Of a stretch of 24,675 bases of DNA, positions 16,901 through 22,887 are shown piece by piece. The position numbers were made by a program, and so were the translations under genes. This DNA comes from CAYOBW01 sp964402115 (lineage in GTDB: Bacteria > Verrucomicrobiota > Kiritimatiellia > UBA8416 > CAYOBW01): positions 1 through 24,675 of the forward strand of contig CAYOBW010000088.1 of the NCBI GenBank assembly GCA_964402115.1. The letters are read 5' to 3'. Each line of letters starts with the position of its first letter. Positions within the stretch are counted from its first letter, which is position 1. Under the pieces are notes generated by a model. The model saw only the letters and a list, made by a program, of their open reading frames with translations, had not been told where the DNA came from and did no database searches.

Positions 16901-19816
16901 TTGCGCGCGTATGCCACGAACTTCAGCCGCGTGGCCTACTACCTCGAACTCCAGCGCGTCGGCGGGGCGGTGGATTACGTCTGGGCGGAAATGGACCCCT
17001 TCACGAACAGCGTCGCCCGCATCGGCGTGCCCACCGTCGCGTCCGGGGAGAACTTCCAGCGACGGCTCACGAACCTGACCGTGCAGTCCAGCGTCGCCGG
17101 CGTCCTGATCGGGACCAACATGAGCGGCGGCAACCTCGAGTTCTGGCCGGTCGGCTACAACGGCACCAATGCCGCGGCCGTGCCCAACGCCACCGACACG
17201 GAGCGCGACTGGGGCGACATGCAGGTCGCGGGCAACTACGGCTCGATGCAAATCCACAACCATGCCGCCCGCCACACCGTGTTCGCCTTCAACCGCTGGG
17301 GCGGCGCGGGCGGCAACGCGGACCTGGGCATCGGCAACCGCCCGGCGGCCGTGGAAACGGACTGGACCTTTGCGCAGAACGCGGCCGCCTACTCGACCCG
17401 GACCCTGCAAGTCTACGTGCTGCCGAACGGCCCGACCCTGCCCCCCATCCTCTTGCGCGCGGTGGGCCGCCGCGGCTGGACCAACGTCGTCGTGACGTTC
17501 AGCAAGACTCTGGACGACAGCGCGACGAACGTCGCCCACTACGCCATCAGCGGGGGGGTGACCGTCCAGAAAGCCGTGCTCAACCCGACGACGCTGGCTG
17601 AAGTCACGCTCACGACGAGCATCCAGGCGCCGTCCGTCCTTTACACGCTGACGGTCAACGGCGTCACCGACCGCACCCTCGCCCGCCAGGAGATCGCGCC
17701 CGACTCCACCGCCACCTTCTACTCGCAGGCCCGCAGCGGCCTGACGAACAACGTCCCGGAAGCCGTGGATTTCCGGCCGATCTACACCCTGCCGATCCCG
17801 AACCTGGGCGTCTTCAAGGATGCCACGGCGATCCCGTACACGGTCAACAACTCGGGCCTGATTCTGCCCAGGGGCTACGACCGTGTCGCGTACTACCTCG
17901 AACTGGACGACGGCAACGAGCTGAAGTGGGTGTATGCGTCCATGGACGACATCGGCGGCCAGTCGCTGCAGGCGCTGGGCCTGGCGCACAACCGCAACAA
18001 CCCGCTGCACATCCAGCGGTACGTCACGAACCTGAACATCTACGCCTCGCTCAGCGCCGGGGTGACGACAGGCGCGGGCATTCCGTCAGGCAACGTCGAG
18101 ATGTGGTCCGGCAACTACGCCATCGCCAATGCCCTCGCTATTCCGAACGCCAGCGCCACGACCTTCGATTGGGGCGATCAGAATACGGGGGGGGTGGGCG
18201 CCGGACACGGCTCGTTCCAGGTTCACAACTACGCCGCCGGCCAGGTGCTGTTCGGATACAACCGCTGGGGCGGCGGCAATGGCACAGGCGCCAGCGACCT
18301 GGGCATCGGCAACAACCTCGCGGGCAACCCGGATTGGACGCACATGCAAAACGCCGGCAGCTACACGGTGAAGACATTGCAGATCCTGGTCCGCGCGCGA
18401 TCCACGGATCCGAACGCGCTTGCCGACCCGCTGCGCAGGCGCGTACCAGAAACCCGGCGCTTCGAACTGGTCTACGACCTCCGAATCCCGGACAAAGCCG
18501 CGTTCAACTACTCCGTGGTCCCATACACGGTTGACCGTTCGCTGTCTATCCCGCCCTCGTTCGGCCGCATCGCGTACCACCTGGAGTTGACAGCAGGCAC
18601 GACACAGCGGTGGGTGTACACCTCGATGGCTCCGTTCACCCAGGTGCCGCGAGCCATCGGCGTGCCCAGTCGCGGCGTCAACGGCAACGGCAACCGGGTC
18701 ATCCAGCAACCCGTCACCAGCCTGAACGTCTACGCCTCGCCGGGCTGCCCCGTCGTGACGGGAACCGGGATCATGACCGGCAACATCGAGTTCTGGCCCA
18801 GCAACTACACCGCCGCCGTCAGCGCCAAGGCGCCCGCCAATGCCAGCGCCACGGCCTACGATTTCGGCGACACCCCCGCAGCAACCGGCGATCACGCGTG
18901 CATGCAGGTGCACAACGCCGACGTGGACGGCGTCGGCACGGGCAAGGTGGGCCAGACGATCTTCGCCTACAACAACTGGGGCAACGGCGGCGCCAATGCC
19001 AGCTCGCTCGGCATCGGCAGCCAGCCGACGGGACAACCCGACTGGACGTTCAACTACAACGCGGGTTCCTACTCGGTCAAGCACCTCCAGGTCCTGGTGC
19101 TGCCGCGGGTCTACGTCAACGTGCCCGAAGCCGCAAACTACACCGTGGTGTACGCCATGGACATCCCCAATGCCGCGAACACAACCTTCAACACGACCGG
19201 CGTCCCGTACCAGATCGATCGTTCAGCCGATCTCGGCCGGAGGACCTTCAGCCGCGTTGCCTACTACCTGGAACTGCAGACCACGAACAGCAACAGCACC
19301 CTGCAATGGGTCTACGTCTCGTGCGACGCCTTCACGCCCGACCTGGCCAAGATCGGGGTGCCGAATCTACCCACCGGCGTGCGGTGGCAGACACCCATCA
19401 CGAACATGAACGTCTACGCCTCGGCCGGCGCCCCGGTGACGCCCGGAACGGGGCTGACGACGGGGCGCATCGAGTTCTGGCCCAACAACTACGGAACGGC
19501 CAACGAGGTCGGCGTTCCGGGCGCCGATGGCAACACGTACGATTTCGGCGACGACTGCACCGAAACCGTGCCCCAGGGCTACGGCTGCATGCAGATCCAT
19601 AACCCCGCCGCGGGCCAGGTGCTCTTCGCGTACAACGCCTGGGGAGGTGGCGGACGGATCGGTGACATCGGCATCGGCAACAACACGGTTGCCCACACGG
19701 ATGGCAAGCTCCACAAGGACTGGACCTTCCGCAACAACGCCGGGACGTACAAGGTCAAGAACCTCTTCGTGCTGGCCGAGTTTCCGCCCGAGGGCTCGGT
19801 GTTGATTCTGCGGTGA
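13916..19816 (+). CDS. Giant secreted SGNH esterase with Ig-like domains and six copies of an unnamed module
   Basis: 1,966 residues; ATG 13916 follows GAAGGAGA. Signal peptide at 1-26. Residues 27-225 form an SGNH/GDSL hydrolase: block I GDSIT with Ser37, GTND at 115-118, and DNLHPG with Asp202 and His205, so the catalytic triad is complete; carbohydrate deacetylation or esterase action outside the cell is likely. Next come four ~95-residue SbsA/Big_5-like Ig domains (ending in the pattern YTVTVNGVRDxT...IAPDST) alternating with a ~210-residue module present six times: starts near 14921, 15862, 16801, 17744, 18435 and 19112. The module has VPEAADYxLVYSLxIPN, SRIAYYLEL, GNIEFWPSNY, YDWGD, GSMQIHNH, NRWGG, DLGIGN and DWTF. 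Modules 5 and 6 follow without Ig spacers. It ends PPEGSVLILR with no PEP-CTERM or LPxTG signal. Probably a surface or secreted polysaccharide-degrading factor. Confidence 0.9.
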   Translation: MLKPTVSIRRGLTVALSLCALAGVAAPPIRILPVGDSITYGSSVAGGYRLPLYQLLTAAGYNVDFVGTQVGNGAAALPDPDHEGHGGWRIDQIDGIILSVFAQVADPDVIIVMIGTNDYGQDYNVATATNRLDALITKMAVAKPHTKIIIASLTKRGEPKNTQIQTTFNPYVPGIVAKHAALGRQVYFTDMYAAVPLSDMPDNLHPGANGYAKMATNWFQRITTHFAPEGSTNAPAILGAQGRAGLTNVVVTFSKPIAAATVIPGNFALNGGVNVLAATLDPVGQRAVTLTTTPQGAGTLHTVTVNGVRDQTAAQTAIAPGSTTTFLALSTVVRGAINNVAEAADYTLVYSLDIPNTPNYQAGIAYTTDLHAFVTNFSRIAYYLELQASGGELNYAWASLDAFTTNVLKIGVPTVPSGAIYGQPLTNLTVISSVAGVTPGTNMSGGNIEFWPSNYTAVNASNVVNASATAYDWGDSRTTGTYGSMQIHNHAARQTVFAFNRWGGTGGAADLGIGNRAGSTDTDWTFAQNAATYTIKTLQVFVKPLADDVPPALVRASALPDLASVLVRFSRTVANDATNIAHYALSGGATVLSAALDAANLFDVTLTTTALTPATRYTVTVNGVRSRTGDVPIAPDSTASFYAPAARGVFANVPQAADYALAYSLSIPNSPVYSSMLDYDVDVHTYVGTYSRIAYYLELEPTGGVTDFIWVEMDPFTTNPLKIGVPTVASGAIFQQPVSNLTVRSTVAGIVTGTNMPGGNIEFWPSNYNQVNAANVTNASATQYDFGDNRMAGNHGSMQIHNHDARQTLFAFNNWGGAGGVAALGIGNRPGSLDTDWTHAANAGSYAVKSLQVFVLPLDNSAPPVIASVKGLPGWTNVVIVFSKPLTDAAADPAHYALSGGATVLGASLDVASKARVTLTTSPLAPGVVYTVTVNGLADRTVSHAALAADSAATFTVAASGALRNVPAAADYQLVYSLAIPAAPNYAAGITYDADLRAYATNFSRVAYYLELQRVGGAVDYVWAEMDPFTNSVARIGVPTVASGENFQRRLTNLTVQSSVAGVLIGTNMSGGNLEFWPVGYNGTNAAAVPNATDTERDWGDMQVAGNYGSMQIHNHAARHTVFAFNRWGGAGGNADLGIGNRPAAVETDWTFAQNAAAYSTRTLQVYVLPNGPTLPPILLRAVGRRGWTNVVVTFSKTLDDSATNVAHYAISGGVTVQKAVLNPTTLAEVTLTTSIQAPSVLYTLTVNGVTDRTLARQEIAPDSTATFYSQARSGLTNNVPEAVDFRPIYTLPIPNLGVFKDATAIPYTVNNSGLILPRGYDRVAYYLELDDGNELKWVYASMDDIGGQSLQALGLAHNRNNPLHIQRYVTNLNIYASLSAGVTTGAGIPSGNVEMWSGNYAIANALAIPNASATTFDWGDQNTGGVGAGHGSFQVHNYAAGQVLFGYNRWGGGNGTGASDLGIGNNLAGNPDWTHMQNAGSYTVKTLQILVRARSTDPNALADPLRRRVPETRRFELVYDLRIPDKAAFNYSVVPYTVDRSLSIPPSFGRIAYHLELTAGTTQRWVYTSMAPFTQVPRAIGVPSRGVNGNGNRVIQQPVTSLNVYASPGCPVVTGTGIMTGNIEFWPSNYTAAVSAKAPANASATAYDFGDTPAATGDHACMQVHNADVDGVGTGKVGQTIFAYNNWGNGGANASSLGIGSQPTGQPDWTFNYNAGSYSVKHLQVLVLPRVYVNVPEAANYTVVYAMDIPNAANTTFNTTGVPYQIDRSADLGRRTFSRVAYYLELQTTNSNSTLQWVYVSCDAFTPDLAKIGVPNLPTGVRWQTPITNMNVYASAGAPVTPGTGLTTGRIEFWPNNYGTANEVGVPGADGNTYDFGDDCTETVPQGYGCMQIHNPAAGQVLFAYNAWGGGGRIGDIGIGNNTVAHTDGKLHKDWTFRNNAGTYKVKNLFVLAEFPPEGSVLILR
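14921..19797 (+). repeat. Six tandem copies of a ~210-residue module in the SGNH protein
   Basis: Approximate copies: 14921-15550, 15862-16495, 16801-17428, 17744-18400, 18435-19110, 19112-19797. Copies 1-3 are close to each other; copies 4-6 are more divergent and carry longer inserts (for example PYTVNNSGLILPRGYDRVAYYLEL). Conserved aromatic, Asp and His residues (EFWPxNY, HNH, WG, DWT) and beta-rich spacing suggest a carbohydrate-binding or adhesive beta-sandwich; this role is inference. Confidence 0.85.
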
Positions 19817-19848
19817 GCGTGGCAGGATGGCGGCTCGATCTTTACAAT

Positions 19849-19905
19849 GGCCTGCCATGAGCAAGCGGCTTCAGGCCGCGCGTCGAATAACGGAGGGGAA
19901 GGGAT
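19849..19905. repeat. 57-bp direct repeat, copy 1 (copy of tRNA-Ser 3' end)
   Basis: GGCCTGCCATGAGCAAG (19849-19865), 13 diverged bases, CGCGTCGAAT (19879-19888), then CGGAGGGG..GGGAT (19891-19905). The same blocks recur exactly 235 bp downstream. The last 18 bases correspond to the 3' end of the tRNA-Ser gene, so this looks like an att-type duplication or a tRNA-end scar. Confidence 0.75.
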
Positions 19906-19921
19906 CACCCTGTGACTTATT

Positions 19922-20070
19922 TTTTGGCGCTTCCGGGTTGAGTGTGGGTACCCCCAGTGTCTTGTGGTCCAAGAAGGGGGAATCGTGTAAGCGAATCGGT
20001 TAATCGACATGATTCGGACGGCAAGTGGCGCGCCAAAACATGTTGGGGATGCCCACACTTAAGCCGGAAG
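19922..20070. mobile_element. MITE-like palindromic remnant
   Basis: Inverted arms at 19930-19956 and 20044-20070 match at most positions: CTTCCGG-TT-AGTGTGGG-A-CCCCA read inward from each end. A further TTTTGGCGC (19922-19930) is complemented at 20030-20038. The ~87 bases between hold no open frame. The arms look like transposon ends with the transposase lost. It lies wholly between the two 57-bp direct repeats next to tRNA-Ser. The gap 19817-20122 has no gene. Confidence 0.55.
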
Positions 20071-20083
20071 GACCCTTTCCATC

Positions 20084-20140
20084 GGCCTGCCATGAGCAAG
20101 TGAGCGCAGCGAACGCGTCGAATGGCGGAGGGGGAGGGAT
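20084..20140. repeat. 57-bp direct repeat, copy 2 (overlaps tRNA-Ser 3' end)
   Basis: GGCCTGCCATGAGCAAG (20084-20100), CGCGTCGAAT (20114-20123) and CGGAGGGG..GGGAT (20126-20140), offset by exactly 235 bp from copy 1. Bases 20123-20140 belong to the tRNA-Ser gene (CCA, discriminator base, acceptor stem and start of the T arm). Confidence 0.75.
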
Positions 20141-20214
20141 TTGAACCCCCGGTCCCCTTGCGAGGACACATGATTTCGAGTCATGCGCATTCAGCCGGAC
20201 TCTGCCACCCCTCC
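20123..20214 (-). tRNA. tRNA-Ser (anticodon CGA)
   Basis: 92 bases including an encoded CCA end. Acceptor stem GGAGGGG pairs with CCCCTCC, discriminator G. Anticodon arm CATGA-CTCGAAA-TCATG places CGA at positions 34-36, decoding UCG. The long variable arm (TGTCCTCGCAAGGGGAC) is typical of class II serine tRNAs, and the T arm is GGGGG-TTCAAAT-CCCTC. It is not the selenocysteine tRNA, which would carry TCA. It has its own upstream promoter, and its 3' end is duplicated 235 bp away. Confidence 0.95.
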
Positions 20215-20235
20215 GTGGAGTGGAAATGCGTGTAA

Positions 20236-20264
20236 ACCATACGCGAGCTACAGCGGGAAGTCAA
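20236..20264 (-). promoter_or_regulatory. Sigma70-like promoter for tRNA-Ser
   Basis: Minus strand TTGACT (20264-20259), 17-bp spacer, TATGGT (20241-20236); start expected near 20229, giving a leader of about 15 bases before the mature tRNA. It overlaps the region just before the divergent response-regulator gene. Confidence 0.65.
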
Positions 20265-20278
20265 GGGAGACCACAGAT

Positions 20279-20677
20279 ATGACAGCAGACGCGAGCCAGC
20301 GGCGACCGACCATCCTCTATGTGGATGACAACACCCTGCTGTTGGCCTGCCTGGGCGATTACCTGCAGTTCCACGGGTACGAAGTGCTCCGCGCCGCGAG
20401 CGGCGACGAGGCGCTGAAGCAAATGCGCAAGCACACGCCGGATCTCGTCATCCTCGACCCGGTGATGACCGGCGAGAAGGGTCTGACGTTGCTGAAGGAA
20501 CTGGTCCGGCGACAGACAGCGGCGCGCTTCCCCATCCTGGTTTACACAGCGCACCCCGAGATGGAGGAGCTGTGCGTGGCCGCCGGGGTCGCCGATTTCC
20601 TCTGCAAGACCGCCCCCGAGCAGGAACTGGTCCGACGCGTCGGCAGCCTGCTGCAGCCCCCCTCGCCCACGCCGTAG
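20279..20677 (+). CDS. Single-domain response regulator (receiver only)
   Basis: 132 residues from ATG 20279, which follows AAGGGAGA; the frame is open further upstream but crosses the tRNA promoter. Complete CheY-like receiver: acidic pair Asp16-Asp17 (LYVDDN), phospho-acceptor Asp60 (VILDPVMTGEKG), Thr90 (VYTA) and Lys110 (FLCKTAP). No output domain, so it works by protein-protein contact or in a phosphorelay; the partner kinase is not in the window. Its last 136 bases overlap the 3' end of the MGMT-like gene on the other strand. Divergent from tRNA-Ser. Confidence 0.9.
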   Translation: MTADASQRRPTILYVDDNTLLLACLGDYLQFHGYEVLRAASGDEALKQMRKHTPDLVILDPVMTGEKGLTLLKELVRRQTAARFPILVYTAHPEMEELCVAAGVADFLCKTAPEQELVRRVGSLLQPPSPTP

Positions 20678-21009
20678 AACAGCCGCCCGGAGTCCAGCAG
20701 GCGCCCCTGGCCGAAAAGCACCCCCTCCGCTGCCAGCAGCCGTTCCTTGCGCGCCAGCGCCGCGCCCTCCCGACGCCCCTGGAAACCGCCCAGCGTGAGA
20801 TCGGATGCGATCACGCGGTGGCAAGGAACGTCGGGCGCAAACGGGTTACGGCGCAGCGCCTGGCCGACGGCACGGGCCGACCCGCAACCCACCGCGGCAG
20901 CCAGGCGGGCGTAGGTGGTAACCCGACCGCACGGCACACGGGTGACAGCGGCATACACCCTGGCCTGGAACGGCGTCACCCGCACCGGTTGTGGCGCCGC
21001 GGCACTCAC
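20542..21009 (-). CDS. Methylated-DNA--[protein]-cysteine S-methyltransferase (MGMT/Ogt domain)
   Basis: Repairs O6-alkylguanine by moving the alkyl group to its own cysteine. Start GTG 21009 overlaps the TGA of the M42 peptidase gene (GTGA), with AAGGGA just upstream, so the two are translationally coupled. Residues about 12-100 are the DNA-binding domain: TPFQARVYAAVTRVPCGRVTTY with Tyr33, the arginine finger Arg46 (SARAVGQALRRN), Asn55 and the active Cys63 in VPCHRVI. There is no N-terminal Ada-type domain. The family normally ends near residue 110; here the frame runs another ~45 residues (GGCSRLPTRRTSSCSG...) opposite the response-regulator gene, with no family resemblance, so the true end may have lost its stop. 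PCHR makes it active-type rather than an alkyltransferase-like (ATL) protein. Confidence 0.9.
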   Translation of the reverse strand: MSAAAPQPVRVTPFQARVYAAVTRVPCGRVTTYARLAAAVGCGSARAVGQALRRNPFAPDVPCHRVIASDLTLGGFQGRREGAALARKERLLAAEGVLFGQGRLLDSGRLFYGVGEGGCSRLPTRRTSSCSGAVLQRKSATPAATHSSSISGCAV

Positions 21010-22103
21010 GACGTTCCCTTCAGGAGCGGTGCCAGGCGCCCGAAGGTCTTCGCCAGGCGATCGCCCACACGCTCGGCAATGGTTTCCGGGGTGTGGGGCG
21101 AGAACGGCAGGGCTGCCAGCAACCGCACCAGGTTGCACCAGTCGTCCAGGTCGATCTGCTCCGGCGCCACGCGTTTGCCGGGACCCATGTTGTGGTAATT
21201 CCCAAGCGGCACGCAGACGGCCCCCGCCCGGTACCCATGCAGGCACAGGGGCGTGGTCTCACAAGTGCCCCCAGCCATGAGCTGCCGGTGCCAGGTGAAC
21301 TCAGGATGGGCTGCCGCAAGGTCCGTCGCGGTGGCGGCCAGCATGGCCGAAACGCCTGGATCGAAGATCGAGGTGCGGTCGCCCACGCGCACCACCACCC
21401 CCCCGCCCAGCGGCGCGGAGGGATGCGCCGCGGAGGTCTCGATGCCCACCCACCAGGCCGACCTCGGGAGCAACCCGCCCCGGCAAGCCGCGAGCGTGCC
21501 GATGAACCCGACCTCCTCGGCCCGCGTCAGCAACAGCCGGACATCCACGGCCGCCCGTCCTTCCGTGAGGCCCGCCAGCGCCAGCAGGCCGGCCGCCACG
21601 CCGCCGAGGTCGTCGCAGGCGCGCGCACTCACCCGCTTGCCCCGGATCTGGAAGGGCGTCACATCCCACATGCCGATGCTGCCGACCGGAACCGGCGGCC
21701 CCGACTCCGCCAGCACGATCCGCGCCACCGGCCAGACCGCCTGCGCAGCGCGGCGCAGACTCGTCACCCGCCCCACCCGTTCGCCCCCGGGTGTCAGGAA
21801 GCGCACGGGGCTGCCGGCGAAGTACTCCCGCCGTACGCCGCCGCGAAAGGTCGCCCAGACCGTCCGCCCCGCTGCGCGCGTCGCGACAAAGGCCGGGTGG
21901 TCCATGTGCGCCACGTAAACCCACGTTCGCCGCGGCCGACCACGCCGCACGGTCAACAGCAGGTTACCGGCCGGATCCGCCTGCAAGGCCAACCCGTGAG
22001 CCATGGCAAATGCCCGCACCCACGCCACGACAGCCTCCTCGCGAAAAGAAGCCGTGGGAAGCGTGAGCATGTCCCGCAGGATGCTGATGGCAGTATCGTG
22101 CAT
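21006..22103 (-). CDS. M42 family metallo-aminopeptidase
   Basis: Cytoplasmic di-metal aminopeptidase of the FrvX/glutamyl-aminopeptidase/TET group. 365 residues, normal for the family. Conserved sites in order: HMDH (first His/Asp), SARACDDLGGVAAGL with the bridging Asp, RAEEVGFIG with the catalytic and metal-binding Glu pair, GIETS in the usual Asp/Glu metal position, and GNYHNMG with the last metal His. ATG 22103 has no strong ribosome site; ATG 22070 is possible but would remove the family-like start SILRDMLTLPTASF. Its TGA overlaps the GTG of the MGMT-like gene by 4 bases, so they form a two-gene unit, with no evident functional link beyond that. Confidence 0.9.
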   Translation of the reverse strand: MHDTAISILRDMLTLPTASFREEAVVAWVRAFAMAHGLALQADPAGNLLLTVRRGRPRRTWVYVAHMDHPAFVATRAAGRTVWATFRGGVRREYFAGSPVRFLTPGGERVGRVTSLRRAAQAVWPVARIVLAESGPPVPVGSIGMWDVTPFQIRGKRVSARACDDLGGVAAGLLALAGLTEGRAAVDVRLLLTRAEEVGFIGTLAACRGGLLPRSAWWVGIETSAAHPSAPLGGGVVVRVGDRTSIFDPGVSAMLAATATDLAAAHPEFTWHRQLMAGGTCETTPLCLHGYRAGAVCVPLGNYHNMGPGKRVAPEQIDLDDWCNLVRLLAALPFSPHTPETIAERVGDRLAKTFGRLAPLLKGTS

Positions 22104-22193
22104 GTTGTACCCAGTATTCAGGAGTCAGAATGGCCTGCGAATAGGCCTCCAGCAACTTGCTGACCTCGACCAACGTCGAGTGTCAGGCGCGAG

Positions 22194-22667
22194 CTATTGC
22201 AAGTCGCCTGCACACTCTTGATGACGTCTCCGTCTTCTCCGGTTCCCATCGGGGTCGGGGTCGGTATCGGTATCGGGGTCGATTCCGCCTGTCCCGTACT
22301 CAGCCGATTCCTCGTGAACCGCGTATCCCCGTTGCCCAAGCTTTGTGAGCATCGCTACGATCCGGTCCAGCACGGCCTTGCTCTTCTCGTTTTCCTCTGC
22401 GGTCAACGCACCGCACACCTGCAAAACGTCCTGCACGGCGCCGCACTCCAGCGCCGAGCCTCGGGCAATCTCGAAGTACCGTCGCCGGTCGCCGTCCGTC
22501 CCTTTCCCATTGCCCTCCGCAATGTTCAACGGAATTGCCTGCGACGCCCGAATGAGTTGATCCTTCGCATTGCGGTGTCCGGCCAGCGACTCGCAGAACC
22601 GATACGCCCAACCGACGTACTCGATGGCTGCGCGATAGACGTCCAGTTTCTCGTGCCCGAAGGCCAT
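22194..22667 (-). CDS. Four-helix-bundle protein (S23 / 23S rRNA-IVS / Avd-like family)
   Basis: Start ATG 22667 follows AAGGGA. Residues 1-~120 match the four-helix-bundle family found in 23S rRNA intervening sequences and, as Avd, in diversity-generating retroelements: GHEKLDVYRAAIEYVGWAYRF, KDQLIRASQAIPLNIAEGNGKGT, RRRYFEIARGSALECGAVQDVL, and a last helix VLDRIVAMLTKLG. The family forms small basic oligomers; a general function is not established. The frame then runs into the left inverted repeat, which encodes DPDTDTDPDPDGN, and ends in RRRRRRHQECAGDLQ, giving 157 residues against the usual ~115-130. The tail is thus repeat-derived. No reverse transcriptase or rRNA gene is nearby, so neither classic role applies here. 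Confidence 0.85.
   Translation of the reverse strand: MAFGHEKLDVYRAAIEYVGWAYRFCESLAGHRNAKDQLIRASQAIPLNIAEGNGKGTDGDRRRYFEIARGSALECGAVQDVLQVCGALTAEENEKSKAVLDRIVAMLTKLGQRGYAVHEESAEYGTGGIDPDTDTDPDPDGNRRRRRRHQECAGDLQ
22248..22282 (+). repeat. Left arm of perfect 35-bp inverted repeat
   Basis: Made of ATCGGGGTC and ATCGGT units, starting ATCGGGGTCGGGGTCGG and ending ATCGGGGTCGA; exact complement of 22680-22714. It lies inside the 3' part of the four-helix-bundle frame. Confidence 0.97.
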
Positions 22668-22679
22668 GCTGATTCCCTT

Positions 22680-22714
22680 TCGACCCCGATACCGATACCG
22701 ACCCCGACCCCGAT
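22680..22714 (-). repeat. Right arm of perfect 35-bp inverted repeat
   Basis: Exact complement of 22248-22282, located 12 bases before the four-helix-bundle ATG; the gene's ribosome site lies between arm and ATG. The arms are 397 bp apart, so the transcript could pair the two. Confidence 0.97.
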
Positions 22715-22836
22715 CAACCGCAGTTCTCTTCCTCTACGCGAGCAGTGTCAACAAATCGGAAACATCGCCGTAAGCACGAATTGGTGGGCCTTCTGCCACA
22801 CCACCAGATCTTCAAATGTCTTCGCTGGGTCTCTCA

Positions 22837-22887
22837 TTCTGACTCTGACTTCTGACTCTGTCTCCTGACTTCTGAATTCTGACTCCT
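22837..22887. repeat. Degenerate TCTGACT-type short tandem repeat
   Basis: Seven or so imperfect copies of TCTGACT (ATTCTGACT, CTGACT, TCTGACT, CTGTCTCCTGACT, TCTGAAT, TCTGACTCCT). The last unit contains the right outer arm of the four-helix-bundle cassette and touches the stop codon of the 4Fe-4S gene. The rest of 22715-22836 shows nothing recognisable. Confidence 0.7.

Noticed and set aside
13829..18010. Long minus-strand open frames opposite the SGNH protein and its repeats
   Set aside because: Their repetition mirrors the sense repeats and their composition is valine/arginine/histidine-rich antisense type; not credible genes.
20123..20214. tRNA near the selenoprotein candidate as selenocysteine tRNA
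   Set aside because: The anticodon is CGA and the acceptor stem is the normal 7 bp; it is an ordinary serine tRNA.
22194..22667. Diversity-generating retroelement because of the Avd-like four-helix-bundle gene
   Set aside because: No reverse transcriptase, template/variable repeat pair or target gene in the window; the 35-bp repeats are inverted, not TR/VR-like.
22837..22887. CRISPR-like array
   Set aside because: Units are 6-9 bases, degenerate and without spacers; simple short tandem repeat.
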